Assembly: GCF_000282635.1 (NCBI RefSeq)
Contig: NZ_AKIW01000013.1
Coordinates: 97,520-161,519 of the forward strand
DNA: 64,000 bases
Source: Variovorax sp. CF313
GTDB lineage: Bacteria > Pseudomonadota > Gammaproteobacteria > Burkholderiales > Burkholderiaceae_C
Direction of reading: 5' to 3'
Shown here: piece by piece, positions 16,839 to 25,464 of the stretch
Layout: every line of letters begins with the position of its first letter
Position numbering within the stretch: the stretch's first letter is position 1
Program-made: the position numbers and the translations under genes
The notes under the pieces: model-generated
Seen by the model: the letters and a program-made list of their open reading frames with translations, nothing else
The model's database searches: none
What the model was told of the DNA's origin: nothing

Positions 16839-18520
16839 GGTGTCTGGTCGGGGCCGGGTGCGGCCGAAGGCGCGCCCAGCTGGTTGCGCGCGAGCAGCAG
16901 GACGGGCAGCAGGCCGGCCAGCACGATGGCGAGCGCGGCAATCGCGCCTTCTTCATACGTGCCGCGCGCGGCCTCGGCATACAGCCAGGTGGCGAGGGTG
17001 TCGAAATTGGCGGGCCGCAGCAGCAGCGTGGCCGGCAGTTCCTTCATCGCATCGACGAACACCAGCAGCGCGCCCGTGGCGATGGCGGGGCGCAGCAGCG
17101 GCAGGTGCACGCGGCGCAGCGTGCCGCCGGTGGTTTCGCCGAGCAGGCGCGAAGCCTGTTCGATGGCAGGCGGAATGCGCGCGAGGCCGGCCTCGATGCC
17201 GCCGACCGGCATCGCGAGAAAGCGGATCGCGCAGGCCACGACCAGCACGATGCCCGCGCCCATGAGCGGCAGGCCCTGCCATCCGAATGCCGTGGCGAGC
17301 GCGCTGTCGAAGGCCAGCGCCGGCGTGAGCAGGCCGATGGCCAGCACTGTGCCCGGCACCGCGTAGCCCAGCGTCGCCGCACGCGCCTGCCATCGCGCGC
17401 GGTTGGCGAGGCCCGCGCCCTGGCTGCGCGAGGCCCAGGCGACGACCAGCCCCGCCGCGACTGCGGCCGCGGTGACACCCGAAGCCAGCGCCAGCGTGTT
17501 GCCGAGGCTCGCGACCAGGCCTTGGGAAATGCCGCCGCCCTGATGCAGCCGCTTGAAGCTTTCCCGCACGAGGTAGAACGCAGGAGCCACGAAGCCGATC
17601 AGCACCGGCAGCGCCGCCGCCACGCTGGCGGCCCACGCCGCGCCACCGTGCAGCCGCCGCGGCTGCACCGCGCGCATGCGCTGCGCCGAGCCGAAGCGCT
17701 GGTGCTGCCGGCCATTGCGTTCGAGCCAGACCAGCGCCACCACCACGAACAGCATCGCGCACGCGATCTGCGCAGCCCCTGCGAGGTCGGAGCGCGTGAT
17801 CCACGTCGTGTAGACCGCCACCGTCAACGTGTTCACGCCGAGGAACTCCGAGGCGCCGATGTCGTTGAGCGTTTCGAGCAGCGCGAGGCTCAGCCCCACG
17901 GCCAGCGCCGGCCGCGCCAGCGGCAGCGCCACGCGGAAGAACGCGCCGCGCCGGCTCTCGCCGAGCGTGCGCGCCGCTTCCATCAGGTGCGCCGGCTGCG
18001 TCATGAACATCGCGCGCGCCGTCATGTAGACGTACGGATAGAGCACGAAGCCCAGCACGAAGATTGCACCGGGCATCGAGCGCAGGTCGGGCAGGCGGAA
18101 CTGGCGCGGGCTGTCGAAGCCCAGCATCCAGCGGATCGCGCCCTGCACGGGGCCGATGGGGTGCAGCAGGTCGAGGTACGCGAAGGCGACGATGTAGGTT
18201 GGCATCGCCAGCGGCAGCAGCAGCGCCCAGTGCAGCACGCCGCGCCCCGGGAAGTCATGCGCCGTCACCAGCCACGCGCAGCCGGTGCCGATCACCAGCA
18301 CCAGCACGCCCACGCCCGTGAGCAGCATGGCCGTGTTGAGCGCCGCCTGCGGCAGCACGTTCGCAAACAGCGGCCCCCAGTGCCCGAGGCCCGAGCCGAA
18401 GGCGAGCCACACCAGCGTGAGCACCGGTGCGAGCACGCCGACGGCGATGGCGAACGAGGCAAGACGCCAGACCGGACCTGCGGCGTGCAGGCCCGGGAGC
18501 TGGCGTCGTGTCATTCGCAT
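16835..18520 (-). CDS. ABC transporter permease, iron(III) FbpB type (fused)
   Basis: 561 residues with about twelve membrane helices and two binding-protein-dependent permease domains in one chain, the arrangement of FbpB/SfuB. The coupling (EAA-like) loops are visible as MEAARTLGESRRGAFFRVALPLARPA in the first half (written in parts: EAARTLGESRR, FFRVALPLARP) and IEQASRLLGETTGG...VHLPLLRP in the second. It follows the substrate-binding gene by 40 bp and overlaps the ATPase start by 4 bp. The start may be Met1 (18520) or Met3 (18514). Confidence 0.92.
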   Translation of the reverse strand: MRMTRRQLPGLHAAGPVWRLASFAIAVGVLAPVLTLVWLAFGSGLGHWGPLFANVLPQAALNTAMLLTGVGVLVLVIGTGCAWLVTAHDFPGRGVLHWALLLPLAMPTYIVAFAYLDLLHPIGPVQGAIRWMLGFDSPRQFRLPDLRSMPGAIFVLGFVLYPYVYMTARAMFMTQPAHLMEAARTLGESRRGAFFRVALPLARPALAVGLSLALLETLNDIGASEFLGVNTLTVAVYTTWITRSDLAGAAQIACAMLFVVVALVWLERNGRQHQRFGSAQRMRAVQPRRLHGGAAWAASVAAALPVLIGFVAPAFYLVRESFKRLHQGGGISQGLVASLGNTLALASGVTAAAVAAGLVVAWASRSQGAGLANRARWQARAATLGYAVPGTVLAIGLLTPALAFDSALATAFGWQGLPLMGAGIVLVVACAIRFLAMPVGGIEAGLARIPPAIEQASRLLGETTGGTLRRVHLPLLRPAIATGALLVFVDAMKELPATLLLRPANFDTLATWLYAEAARGTYEEGAIAALAIVLAGLLPVLLLARNQLGAPSAAPGPDQTP

Positions 18521-18560
18521 GCTTCCTCAGGCACCGGGAAGGCGTGCCCGGCCGCTTGCG

Positions 18561-19616
18561 TCACTGGTCGAAGCCGACCTTGTCGACCAGCGCGCTGGCC
18601 TGCTTGCGGTACTTGGCGATCTCGGCCACGGGCAGCGGGTCGGCCTTCAGCTCGCCGATGCTCGACGCGATGATCGGGTCGAGCGCGACGCCCTTGCGCA
18701 CCGGGTACTCGTAGTTGGTCTGCGCATACAGCGCCTGCGCCGGCTCCGACACCAGGAACTCGAGCAGCTTGACCGCGTTGGCGCGCTGCGGCGCGTTCTT
18801 CGCCACGGCCGTGCCGCTGATGTTGACGTGCGTGCCGCCGCTCTTGGCGAAGGTCGGGCGCACCACCTTGATGGCGTCGCCCCACTTGCGCGCGTCGGTG
18901 CCTTCCTTGGAACTCTTCATCTGGCCAACGTAGTACGAGTTGGCCAGGCCCACGTCGCAGATGCCGCCGAGGATGTCGCGCGCCACGTCGCGGTCGCCGC
19001 CCGTGGCCTTGCGCGCCAGGTTGGCCTTGACGCCGCGCAGCCACTGCTCGGCCTTGGCTTCGCCGTCGTGCGCGATCAGCGCGGCGACCAGCGCGGTGTT
19101 GTAGGGGTGCTGGCCGGCGCGGATGCAGACCTTGCCCTTGTATTTCGGGCTGGCGAGGTCTTCGTAGCGGAAGCTCGTGAGCGGCAGGGCCTTGTCGGCA
19201 TAGAGCACGCGCGCGCGCAGCGAGAGCGAGAACCACTGGCCGTCGGCGCCGCGCAGGTTGGCCGGAATGGCCGATTCGAGCGCGGGCGATTTCACGGGCT
19301 GCGTCACGCCGCCGTCGACGAGGTCCATCAGCGCGCCGATGTCCACGGTCATCAGCACGTCGGCCGGCGAGCGGGCGCCTTCGGCCTTGACGCGCTCCAG
19401 CAGGCCGTCCTTCACGAACACGGTGTTGACCTTGACGTTGCTCTGCGCGCTGAAGGCAGAAATCAGCGGCTGGATCAGTGCGGGCTCGCGCGTCGTGTAG
19501 AGCGTGAGTTCGTCGTTCGCAGCGTGGGCGGGCAGGGCCGTGAGGGCGAGCCAGGCGGTAGTGGCGCCGATCAATGCGCGCGCGGCGCGGACTTGAGCGC
19601 CAGAGCGTTCGGTCAT
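18561..19616 (-). CDS. Iron(III) ABC transporter substrate-binding protein (FbpA type)
   Basis: 351 residues. The signal peptide ends ALPAHA near residue 32 and the mature protein begins ANDELTLYTTREP, typical of ferric-ion-binding FbpA/FutA proteins. Tyrosines available for Fe(III) lie in GLANSYYVGQ, a conserved YY pair in this family, and near AQTNYEYPVRKG. It captures iron in the periplasm and delivers it to the fused permease. ATG 19616 is preceded by GGAGG. A candidate Fur box lies 60 bp upstream. Confidence 0.93.
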   Translation of the reverse strand: MTERSGAQVRAARALIGATTAWLALTALPAHAANDELTLYTTREPALIQPLISAFSAQSNVKVNTVFVKDGLLERVKAEGARSPADVLMTVDIGALMDLVDGGVTQPVKSPALESAIPANLRGADGQWFSLSLRARVLYADKALPLTSFRYEDLASPKYKGKVCIRAGQHPYNTALVAALIAHDGEAKAEQWLRGVKANLARKATGGDRDVARDILGGICDVGLANSYYVGQMKSSKEGTDARKWGDAIKVVRPTFAKSGGTHVNISGTAVAKNAPQRANAVKLLEFLVSEPAQALYAQTNYEYPVRKGVALDPIIASSIGELKADPLPVAEIAKYRKQASALVDKVGFDQ

Positions 19617-19676
19617 GAAAAATCCTCCAGGACGGTGAAGTGTTCTTGTGAAAGCATCGGCGGCACGGCGTGCGGC

Positions 19677-19695
19677 GCCAATGCGAACAATTATC
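19677..19695 (-). promoter_or_regulatory. Candidate Fur box upstream of the iron(III) ABC operon
   Basis: On the minus strand the 19-mer starting GATAAT at 19695 and continuing to the CATT-containing half matches 12 of 19 positions of the classic Fur consensus by hand alignment. It is 61 bp upstream of the binding-protein ATG, a normal place for Fur control, and overlaps the stop of the upstream regulator gene. Iron repression is inferred. Confidence 0.5.
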
Positions 19696-21550
19696 ACTGA
19701 CGAAGAGGGGATGAGCCGTTTGGACTTACGAGCTGAAGGCCTACTGCAGGCGAATCGACGTTCAGCGTCAACGCGGTGAGCGCCGGGTTGTCGATGTCGG
19801 TGGCCAGGGTTCGTGCGGCCACCGCCCCATCCGGATCGCCGAGGGCGGCGCGAAGGAGGTGGGCCCGCACCACGAGTTCCCGCATGCCGGTTCGTGCGGC
19901 GATGTCCATCAACTCGTCCACCTGCCGGCGGATCGGCGACGTGCGCCGCGACACGCCAAGACGGCAAAGCGCCTCCAGCACATAGGCCTCGCCCCACAGG
20001 TAGGCGTCCGGCGGGCGGGTGCAACGGGCCAGTGTGTCCAGCAGGATTTCCTCGGCGCGCGCAGCGTCGCCGCGAGCCATCGCGACCAGTCCGAGGCCGC
20101 GGCCGGCAATGCCTTCCCAGCATGGATCGCCCAACTGGCATCCCAGCGCGAAGGCGTGCTCGAAGCGCTCAGCGGCCGGCTCCAGTTGGCCGTCGCTCAG
20201 ATCTATTTCGGCGCGAAAGGACAAGGGCCAGGGAAGGAAGGCGGCCCACAGCCGGCCAGCCTGGTCGACGGCACGGTCGACGATCGGCCTCGCTGCTTCC
20301 CATTCGCCGCGCAGGATCATGGCCCGACCCAGCATGGACTCGGCGTAGATCACCTGTTTGGGCTCGCCCGCCTCCAACGCCCAGGCTGCGGCGTCGCGCA
20401 GCGTTTCCATGGCGGCCGGGTAATAGGCCGAGTCGCTCAGGATGGAGCCCTTCACCGTGGCGATCCGGGCCCGCTCGGCAAGGGAGTCGCCTGCCAATGG
20501 CTCTGCCCGTGCCATCCAGGCCAGCGCGCGCTCATAGCGACCTCGCAGGAACTCGACGTAGCCCAGTTCGCGGCATGCGGCGGCGGCCAGTGCGGGCGCG
20601 GCTTCACGGCCGATGGCCAAGGCCTCGTGCAGGGCCGCGGCGCCCTCTTCGTCGCGGCCGCGCGCCGCGTGCACCAGCGCGCCGCCCAGCGCGACCCGCG
20701 CGCGCGTGCGCAGGGCGGGATCGCCGGTGCCGTCGGCGTCGACCATGGCTCGGCGCAGGCATTGCAGGCCGGCCTCGAGCACGCCCGCGCCGATGGCGGC
20801 CTCGCCAGCCTCGAGCTGCGCCAGGGCACCCGCGCGGCCAATGGCCGGCCGGGCTGTCGGCGTGGCCGTCACGGTGTGCAGTGCATCGGCCAGCGCGGGC
20901 CCGGGTGCGACGCCGAGCTGGCGCCTGAACAGTTCCCGGCAGGCGGCCGCCTGCCGCGCCGCGCCCATCCCGTCGCCCGCCGCCGCAAGGCAGCGCACCA
21001 GCAGGACATGCGCGTTTTCGTCCAACGGGTCCAGGCTGACGAGCCGGTAGGCCAGGTCGGCGGCCGCGCCCGGCGCCCCGTCCGCCACGCGGGACAAGGC
21101 GGCTTCGCGCAGCACGGCTTCCGCCGTGGCCTGCATCCTTCGTCGCTCGGACTGCAGCCACGCTGCGAACGACGGGCTCGATGAAAAGCCCAGGCCCTCC
21201 AGCAGCTCGCATCCGAGCCCATGGAGCGACAACGCGTCCGACCAGTCTCCCCGCGTCAGCACGGCAACGTCCACGCCGGCGACGTGCTCGTGCGGAAAGG
21301 CGATCGCATCTCCGCGCAGCGTGCAGTCGCCCAGGGCCCGACGCAGTTCGCGAAGGTTCCAGCGCAGCGCAGCCAGCGGGTCTTCGGCGTCCTCGAACAG
21401 CAATCCGGCCAGGCGCTGCCGCGCAACAGCGCCCGGTTGGAGCGCGAGATAGGCAAGCAGTCCCCAGGCCTTGTGGCCCCGGATGGGCGCGACCGGGCCG
21501 TCTGGGCTCACCACACACGGCACGCCAAGAAGCTGGACGAAGGGCCTCAT
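19694..21550 (-). CDS. SARP/BTAD-family transcriptional regulator with TPR-like repeats
   Basis: 618 residues. Residues 1-98 resemble the winged-helix domain of SARP/AfsR proteins (GHKAWGLLAYLALQPG, RQRLAGLLFEDAEDPLAALRWNLRELRRAL in two parts). Residues about 100-235 are the bacterial transcriptional activation domain (ALSLHGLGCELLEGL, DENAHVLLVRCLAAAGD, QLGVAPGPALADAL). The rest is Ala-rich helical repeat, TPR-like. There is no P-loop ATPase as in full AfsR. SARPs are mainly actinobacterial, though proteobacterial members exist. A DUF4242 gene lies immediately upstream; the target genes are unknown. Confidence 0.82.
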   Translation of the reverse strand: MRPFVQLLGVPCVVSPDGPVAPIRGHKAWGLLAYLALQPGAVARQRLAGLLFEDAEDPLAALRWNLRELRRALGDCTLRGDAIAFPHEHVAGVDVAVLTRGDWSDALSLHGLGCELLEGLGFSSSPSFAAWLQSERRRMQATAEAVLREAALSRVADGAPGAAADLAYRLVSLDPLDENAHVLLVRCLAAAGDGMGAARQAAACRELFRRQLGVAPGPALADALHTVTATPTARPAIGRAGALAQLEAGEAAIGAGVLEAGLQCLRRAMVDADGTGDPALRTRARVALGGALVHAARGRDEEGAAALHEALAIGREAAPALAAAACRELGYVEFLRGRYERALAWMARAEPLAGDSLAERARIATVKGSILSDSAYYPAAMETLRDAAAWALEAGEPKQVIYAESMLGRAMILRGEWEAARPIVDRAVDQAGRLWAAFLPWPLSFRAEIDLSDGQLEPAAERFEHAFALGCQLGDPCWEGIAGRGLGLVAMARGDAARAEEILLDTLARCTRPPDAYLWGEAYVLEALCRLGVSRRTSPIRRQVDELMDIAARTGMRELVVRAHLLRAALGDPDGAVAARTLATDIDNPALTALTLNVDSPAVGLQLVSPNGSSPLRQ

Positions 21551-21598
21551 GCCAGCAGTGTGGCAGAGCGAGGCACGGGGCGCAGCAGGATCGTGGGG

Positions 21599-21874
21599 TC
21601 AGGCCTCCGCAGTCGTCGGATCGATCGTCGTCACCACGCGGGCCACGCTGTCGGCGGGGAATCCGCCCTTGCGCGCGTGCTCGCGCACCAGCTCTTCGCT
21701 GGCCGCGTTGTAGACGCAGTAGATCTTGTCGCCCGTGACGTAGCTGTGGACCCATTGCACGTCGGGGCCGAGTTCGCGCAGCACGCCGCACGACTTCTGG
21801 GACACGGCCTGCAGTTCGGCGGCGCTGGCGGCGCCGATGTTGGGAATGGCGCGTTCGATGACGAATTTGGGCAT
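21599..21874 (-). CDS. DUF4242 family protein (SCO4226-like)
   Basis: 91 residues: MPKFVIERAIPNIG, then VQWVHSYVTGDKIYCVYNA and a C-terminal VTTIDPTTA. This small ferredoxin-like-fold family includes the Streptomyces protein SCO4226, for which nickel binding was described. The gene lies 48 bp upstream of the SARP-like regulator on the same strand. A sensor or carrier role connected to that regulator is inference from position only. Confidence 0.8.
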   Translation of the reverse strand: MPKFVIERAIPNIGAASAAELQAVSQKSCGVLRELGPDVQWVHSYVTGDKIYCVYNAASEELVREHARKGGFPADSVARVVTTIDPTTAEA

Positions 21875-21977
21875 GAGGCTCACCTTGAAGAGAGAGTCGA
21901 AGGGAGCGCGACCGTAGGCGCGGCGCGTTTGAGCTTGCGTTTGACGGCGGGTTACCCCGCCGCGGCCCCCTTGGCGA

Positions 21978-22940
21978 CTACCGCCGCCTGGTGCCAGCCG
22001 CCGATGAGTCCGCCGGCTGGTCCGCCGAAGCCTGCCGTGCGAGCGACAGTGCCAGGTAGTCGACGAAGGCGCGCACGCGCGCCGCGAGTCGGTGGCGCTG
22101 CGGGTAGACCGCGTAGATGTCCGCGTCCGGCGTGTGGTGCTGCGGCAGGACCTGCACGAGGCGGCCGCTGCGCAGGTGGCGGGCAATGTCCCACTCCGCG
22201 CGCATCAGGATGCCGTGCCCGTCGAGCGCCCAGTTGACGGCGATCTCTCCGTCGTTCGTCGTCAGCGTGCCGCGTGTCTTGACGGCCTGCGTGGTGGCGC
22301 TCTTGCCCCGGCCGCTCGACAGCCGCCAGAGGCCGTAGGCCTCCTCGCCCTGCCGGATGCCGATGCAGTTGTGCCTGGCCAGGTCGCTGGGCACCTTGGG
22401 CATGCCGCGCCTGGCGATGTAGGCCGGCGCGGCGCACAGCAGGCGGCGGTTGGCAGCGATCCGCCTTGCGATCACGCGCGAATCCGGCGGCGCGCCGAAG
22501 CGCACGCAGACATCGAAGGAATCGTCCGTCAGCGGCGGCGGATTGACCGACAGCTGCAGCTGCACTTCCACCTCCGGATATTCGCGCACGAACTTGGATA
22601 TCAGCGGTGCGATGTGGCTGCGGCCGAAGCCGAGCGTGGCGTTGACGCGCAGCAGTCCCCGTGGGGTCGCCTTCGACGCGCCCAGCATCTCGCTCATGCT
22701 GTCGATGTCGTTCAGGATGCGGCGCGCGTGCTCGAGATAGAGCTCGCCTTCGGGCGTCAGGCTCATGCGCCGCGTGGTGCGGTTGAGCAGGCTGACACTC
22801 AGGCGCGCTTCCATCTGCGCGAGATGCTTGCTCACGGCCGCCGTCGAGACACCCAGCTCGCGTGCCGCGGCACTGAGGCTGCCGGCGCTCGCCAGCGCGC
22901 AGAAGAAGCCCAGGTCGGCCGGCTGGATCTCGTTTCCCAC
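21978..22940 (-). CDS. LysR family transcriptional regulator
   Basis: 320 residues. The N-terminal helix-turn-helix is at about residues 8-66 (FFCALASAGSLSAAARELGVS, KHLAQMEARLSVSLLNRTTRR in parts); the effector domain carries LLRVNATLGFGRSHIAPLI, close to the CrgA/AaeR-type group. It ends 3 bp after, and on the same strand as, the thioesterase gene, suggesting a two-gene transcript started from the MarR/thioesterase control region. The effector is unknown. Confidence 0.93.
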   Translation of the reverse strand: MGNEIQPADLGFFCALASAGSLSAAARELGVSTAAVSKHLAQMEARLSVSLLNRTTRRMSLTPEGELYLEHARRILNDIDSMSEMLGASKATPRGLLRVNATLGFGRSHIAPLISKFVREYPEVEVQLQLSVNPPPLTDDSFDVCVRFGAPPDSRVIARRIAANRRLLCAAPAYIARRGMPKVPSDLARHNCIGIRQGEEAYGLWRLSSGRGKSATTQAVKTRGTLTTNDGEIAVNWALDGHGILMRAEWDIARHLRSGRLVQVLPQHHTPDADIYAVYPQRHRLAARVRAFVDYLALSLARQASADQPADSSAAGTRRR

Positions 22941-22943
22941 GGC

Positions 22944-23492
22944 TCAGCCCGCCGGCCGCGTCTCGAACACCAGGCAGGTCGTGGTGGCATGCGCGTACAG
23001 CGTGCCATCGGGCCCGAAGAGGCGGGCCTCGGCGGTGGCCAGCTGGCGGCCGCAGTGGATCACCTTGCCTTCGGCGCGCACGCGCTGCACCTTGGGCGTC
23101 AGGCCTTTCACGTAGTTCACGTTCAGCTCGGCGGTGGTGTAGGCCCGCCCGGGCGGCATCATCGTGTGGACGGAGCAGCCCAGGGCGGAGTCGAGCATCG
23201 TGGCGACCCAGCCGCCATGGATGGTGCCCAGCGGGTTCAGGTGCTGCGGCAGCGGCGTGCCCTGGAAGATGGCCACGCCCGGGCGCACTTCGAGGATCGT
23301 GAAGTCCAGCGTCCTGGCGATGGCTGCAAAGGGAATCTCGCCGTTCAGCATCGCCTGCATCATCTCGAGGCCGGTCTTGCCCGCGATCTGGTCGGGGCGG
23401 GCGAGGCCAGGGCCTGGGCCGGCTTCGAGGCGTTCGGTGATCTTTCGCTCTTCGGCGATCCATGCGTCGAGCTGGCTGGGGTTCTGCGTCAT
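22944..23492 (-). CDS. PaaI-type hotdog thioesterase
   Basis: 182 residues from ATG 23492. The hotdog-fold core is visible: PLGTIHGGWVATMLDSALGCS (in parts GTIHGGW and MLDSALGC), AYTTAELNVNYVKGL, AEGKVIHCGRQLATAEARLF. PaaI-like enzymes hydrolyse aromatic or acyl-CoA thioesters in the cytosol. The ~55-residue N-terminal helical extension (DAWIAEERKITERLE) is longer than in E. coli PaaI. It is divergent from the MarR gene, with the double-palindrome region between, so it is a likely MarR target. Confidence 0.85.
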   Translation of the reverse strand: MTQNPSQLDAWIAEERKITERLEAGPGPGLARPDQIAGKTGLEMMQAMLNGEIPFAAIARTLDFTILEVRPGVAIFQGTPLPQHLNPLGTIHGGWVATMLDSALGCSVHTMMPPGRAYTTAELNVNYVKGLTPKVQRVRAEGKVIHCGRQLATAEARLFGPDGTLYAHATTTCLVFETRPAG

Positions 23493-23531
23493 GCCGGGTG
23501 TTCTCCTGTCCGGGTTGTCTGGAGGGTTAAG

Positions 23532-23559
23532 TTGCATATGCAATAGTTGTAGCTACAAT
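23532..23559. promoter_or_regulatory. MarR control region: two perfect palindromes over a promoter
   Basis: Two perfect 12 bp palindromes, ttgcatatgcaa (23532-23543) and ttgtagctacaa (23547-23558), have centres 15 bp apart. Read on the plus strand, TTGCAT (23532-23537) and TACAAT (23554-23559) form a -35/-10 pair with 16 bp spacing, each lying inside one palindrome. Transcription would begin near 23566, at most three bases before the MarR ATG at 23568, with no Shine-Dalgarno present. The arrangement suits MarR repression of both divergent transcripts. Confidence 0.72.
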
Positions 23560-23567
23560 AATACCCC

Positions 23568-24023
23568 ATGGACACCCTCGCCAAGCCACGCGGCTGCACC
23601 AGCTTCAAGGTACGCCAGCTCTCGCGCCGCCTCTCGCAGCACTACGACGCCGAGGTGTCGAAGAGCGGCCTGAAGACCACACAGTACTCGCTGCTGTCGA
23701 ATCTGGCGCGGCTCGGGCCCTCGCGCCCGGTCGACCTGGCAAGCGAACTCAAGATGACCGCCTCGACCCTGAGCCGCAACCTGCAGCCGCTGATCGCCGC
23801 GGGCTGGATCTCGCTGGGCGCCGGCGCCGATGCGCGCAGCCGGCTGGTGCAGATCACCGATGAGGGCGATGCCAAGCGCCGCGAGGCGCAGCTGCACTGG
23901 AAGGCAGCGCAGCAAAAACTCAATGCGCTGCTGGGCGTCGAGCGTGTGCTCGCGCTGCACCGGCTGATCGACGAGTCGATGGAACTGCTGGGCGCGGAGG
24001 ACGAGCCCGACGCCGAAGACTGA
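23568..24023 (+). CDS. MarR family transcriptional regulator
   Basis: 151 residues. The winged helix-turn-helix spans about residues 35-95 (TTQYSLLSNLARLGPSRPVDLA, KMTASTLSRNLQPLIAAGWI in parts), with flanking dimerisation helices; the C-terminus is acidic. MarR proteins usually repress until bound by an aromatic or lipophilic ligand. The start codon sits 8 bases after a strong -10 hexamer, implying a leaderless or nearly leaderless mRNA. Neighbouring thioesterase, MFS and MATE genes suggest control of export or turnover of small aromatic compounds. Confidence 0.93.
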   Translation: MDTLAKPRGCTSFKVRQLSRRLSQHYDAEVSKSGLKTTQYSLLSNLARLGPSRPVDLASELKMTASTLSRNLQPLIAAGWISLGAGADARSRLVQITDEGDAKRREAQLHWKAAQQKLNALLGVERVLALHRLIDESMELLGAEDEPDAED

Positions 24024-24132
24024 ACCTTTTCTTTCCAACCGCACGCCTTCACCCATCGCGTCCGAGGCCGCGCGCGGATTCCGTTTTCGTTTCCTGCTTC
24101 TCCTCACATTCAATTCCAACAGCAGAGGTCCC

Positions 24133-25446
24133 ATGTTCGCCACTCCCGTCTCCGCATGGCTGCAGCGCCGCGGCATTCACTACGGATGGATCGTCGCCGC
24201 CATCACCTTCCTCACCATGCTGACCATGTCGGCCGCGCTGGGCTTGCCGGGCGCCATGCTGCAGCCGCTGGGCAAGGAGTTCGGCTGGAGCACCGGGCAG
24301 ATCTCGTCGGCGCTGGCGCTTCGCTTCGCGCTGTTCGGCCTGATGGGGCCGTTCGCCGCGGTGCTGATGGAGCGCTACGGATTGCGCGCCGTGGTCTGCA
24401 CCGGCCTCGCGCTGGTCGGCCTGGGCATGGCACTGGTCACCATGGCTTCGCAGCTGTGGCACCTGTTCGTGCTGTGGAGCCTGATGCTGGGCCTGGGCAC
24501 CGGCATGACGGCGCTGGTGCTCGGCGCGGTGGTGGCCAACCGCTGGTTCGTCGCGCGGCGCGGCCTCGTCGTCGGCATGCTCACGGCCAGTTCGGCCACC
24601 GGTCAGCTGGCCTTCCTGCCGCTCGCGGCCTGGATGATCGAGCACTGGGGCTGGCGCTCGGCCATCGTGCCGATCGTGGCCGGCAGCATACTGATCGGCG
24701 TGCTGGCGCTGTGCCTCATGCGCAACCGGCCTTCGGACCTCGGCCTGCTGCCCTACGGCGAGTTGCCCGGCACCCAGCCGGCCGCGCCTGCCGCCGCCGC
24801 GCCGGCGATGAACTTCGCCACGCCGTTTCGCGTGTTGAAGGAAGTTTCGACCAACCGCACCTTCCTCATCCTCGCCGCCACTTTCTTCATCTGCGGCCTG
24901 AGCACCAACGGGCTCGTGCAGACGCACTTCATCTCGCTGTGCGGCGACTACGGCATGAGCGCAGTGCCCGCAGCCTCGGTGCTCGCGATGATGGGGGCCT
25001 TCGACTTCGTCGGCACCATCCTCTCGGGCTGGCTCTCGGACCGCTACGACAACCGCAAGCTGCTCTTCTGGTACTACGGCCTGCGCGGCCTGTCGCTGTT
25101 CTGGCTGCCGCATTCGGAGTTCACTATCTACGGCCTGGGCATCTTCGCGATGTTCTACGGCCTCGACTGGATCGCCACCGTGCCGCCGACCGTCAAGCTC
25201 GCGGGCGCCGCCTTCGGCCCCGCCAAGGTGGGCCTGGTGTTCGGCTGGGTCTTTGCCGCGCACCAGCTGGGCGCCGCCACGGCCGCCTACGGCGCCGGCT
25301 TCGCGCGCACGCTGCTGCTGACCTACACACCGGCGCTCTACGCGGCCGGCGCAGCCTGCCTGGTGGCGGCGGTGGTCGTGATGATGATCCGCCGTCCGGC
25401 GGCGAAGGCCGGCGCGCAGGTCGCGCCTGCCGCGGCACGGGCCTGA
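24133..25446 (+). CDS. MFS transporter (oxalate/formate-antiporter-like or NarK-like drug type)
   Basis: 437 residues, twelve predicted membrane helices. It starts GIHYGWIVAAITFLTML, a pattern common in the OFA/monocarboxylate-type MFS group, and carries the loop-8 motif GWLSDRYDNRKLL in the second half. The central loop (AAPAAAAPAMNFATPF) separates the two six-helix bundles. It is 109 bp downstream of the MarR gene and 18 bp before a MATE gene on the same strand, so both transporters are probably under MarR control. Substrate unknown. Confidence 0.9.
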   Translation: MFATPVSAWLQRRGIHYGWIVAAITFLTMLTMSAALGLPGAMLQPLGKEFGWSTGQISSALALRFALFGLMGPFAAVLMERYGLRAVVCTGLALVGLGMALVTMASQLWHLFVLWSLMLGLGTGMTALVLGAVVANRWFVARRGLVVGMLTASSATGQLAFLPLAAWMIEHWGWRSAIVPIVAGSILIGVLALCLMRNRPSDLGLLPYGELPGTQPAAPAAAAPAMNFATPFRVLKEVSTNRTFLILAATFFICGLSTNGLVQTHFISLCGDYGMSAVPAASVLAMMGAFDFVGTILSGWLSDRYDNRKLLFWYYGLRGLSLFWLPHSEFTIYGLGIFAMFYGLDWIATVPPTVKLAGAAFGPAKVGLVFGWVFAAHQLGAATAAYGAGFARTLLLTYTPALYAAGAACLVAAVVVMMIRRPAAKAGAQVAPAAARA

Positions 25447-25464
25447 GCGCGCGGAGCCCCCGAC

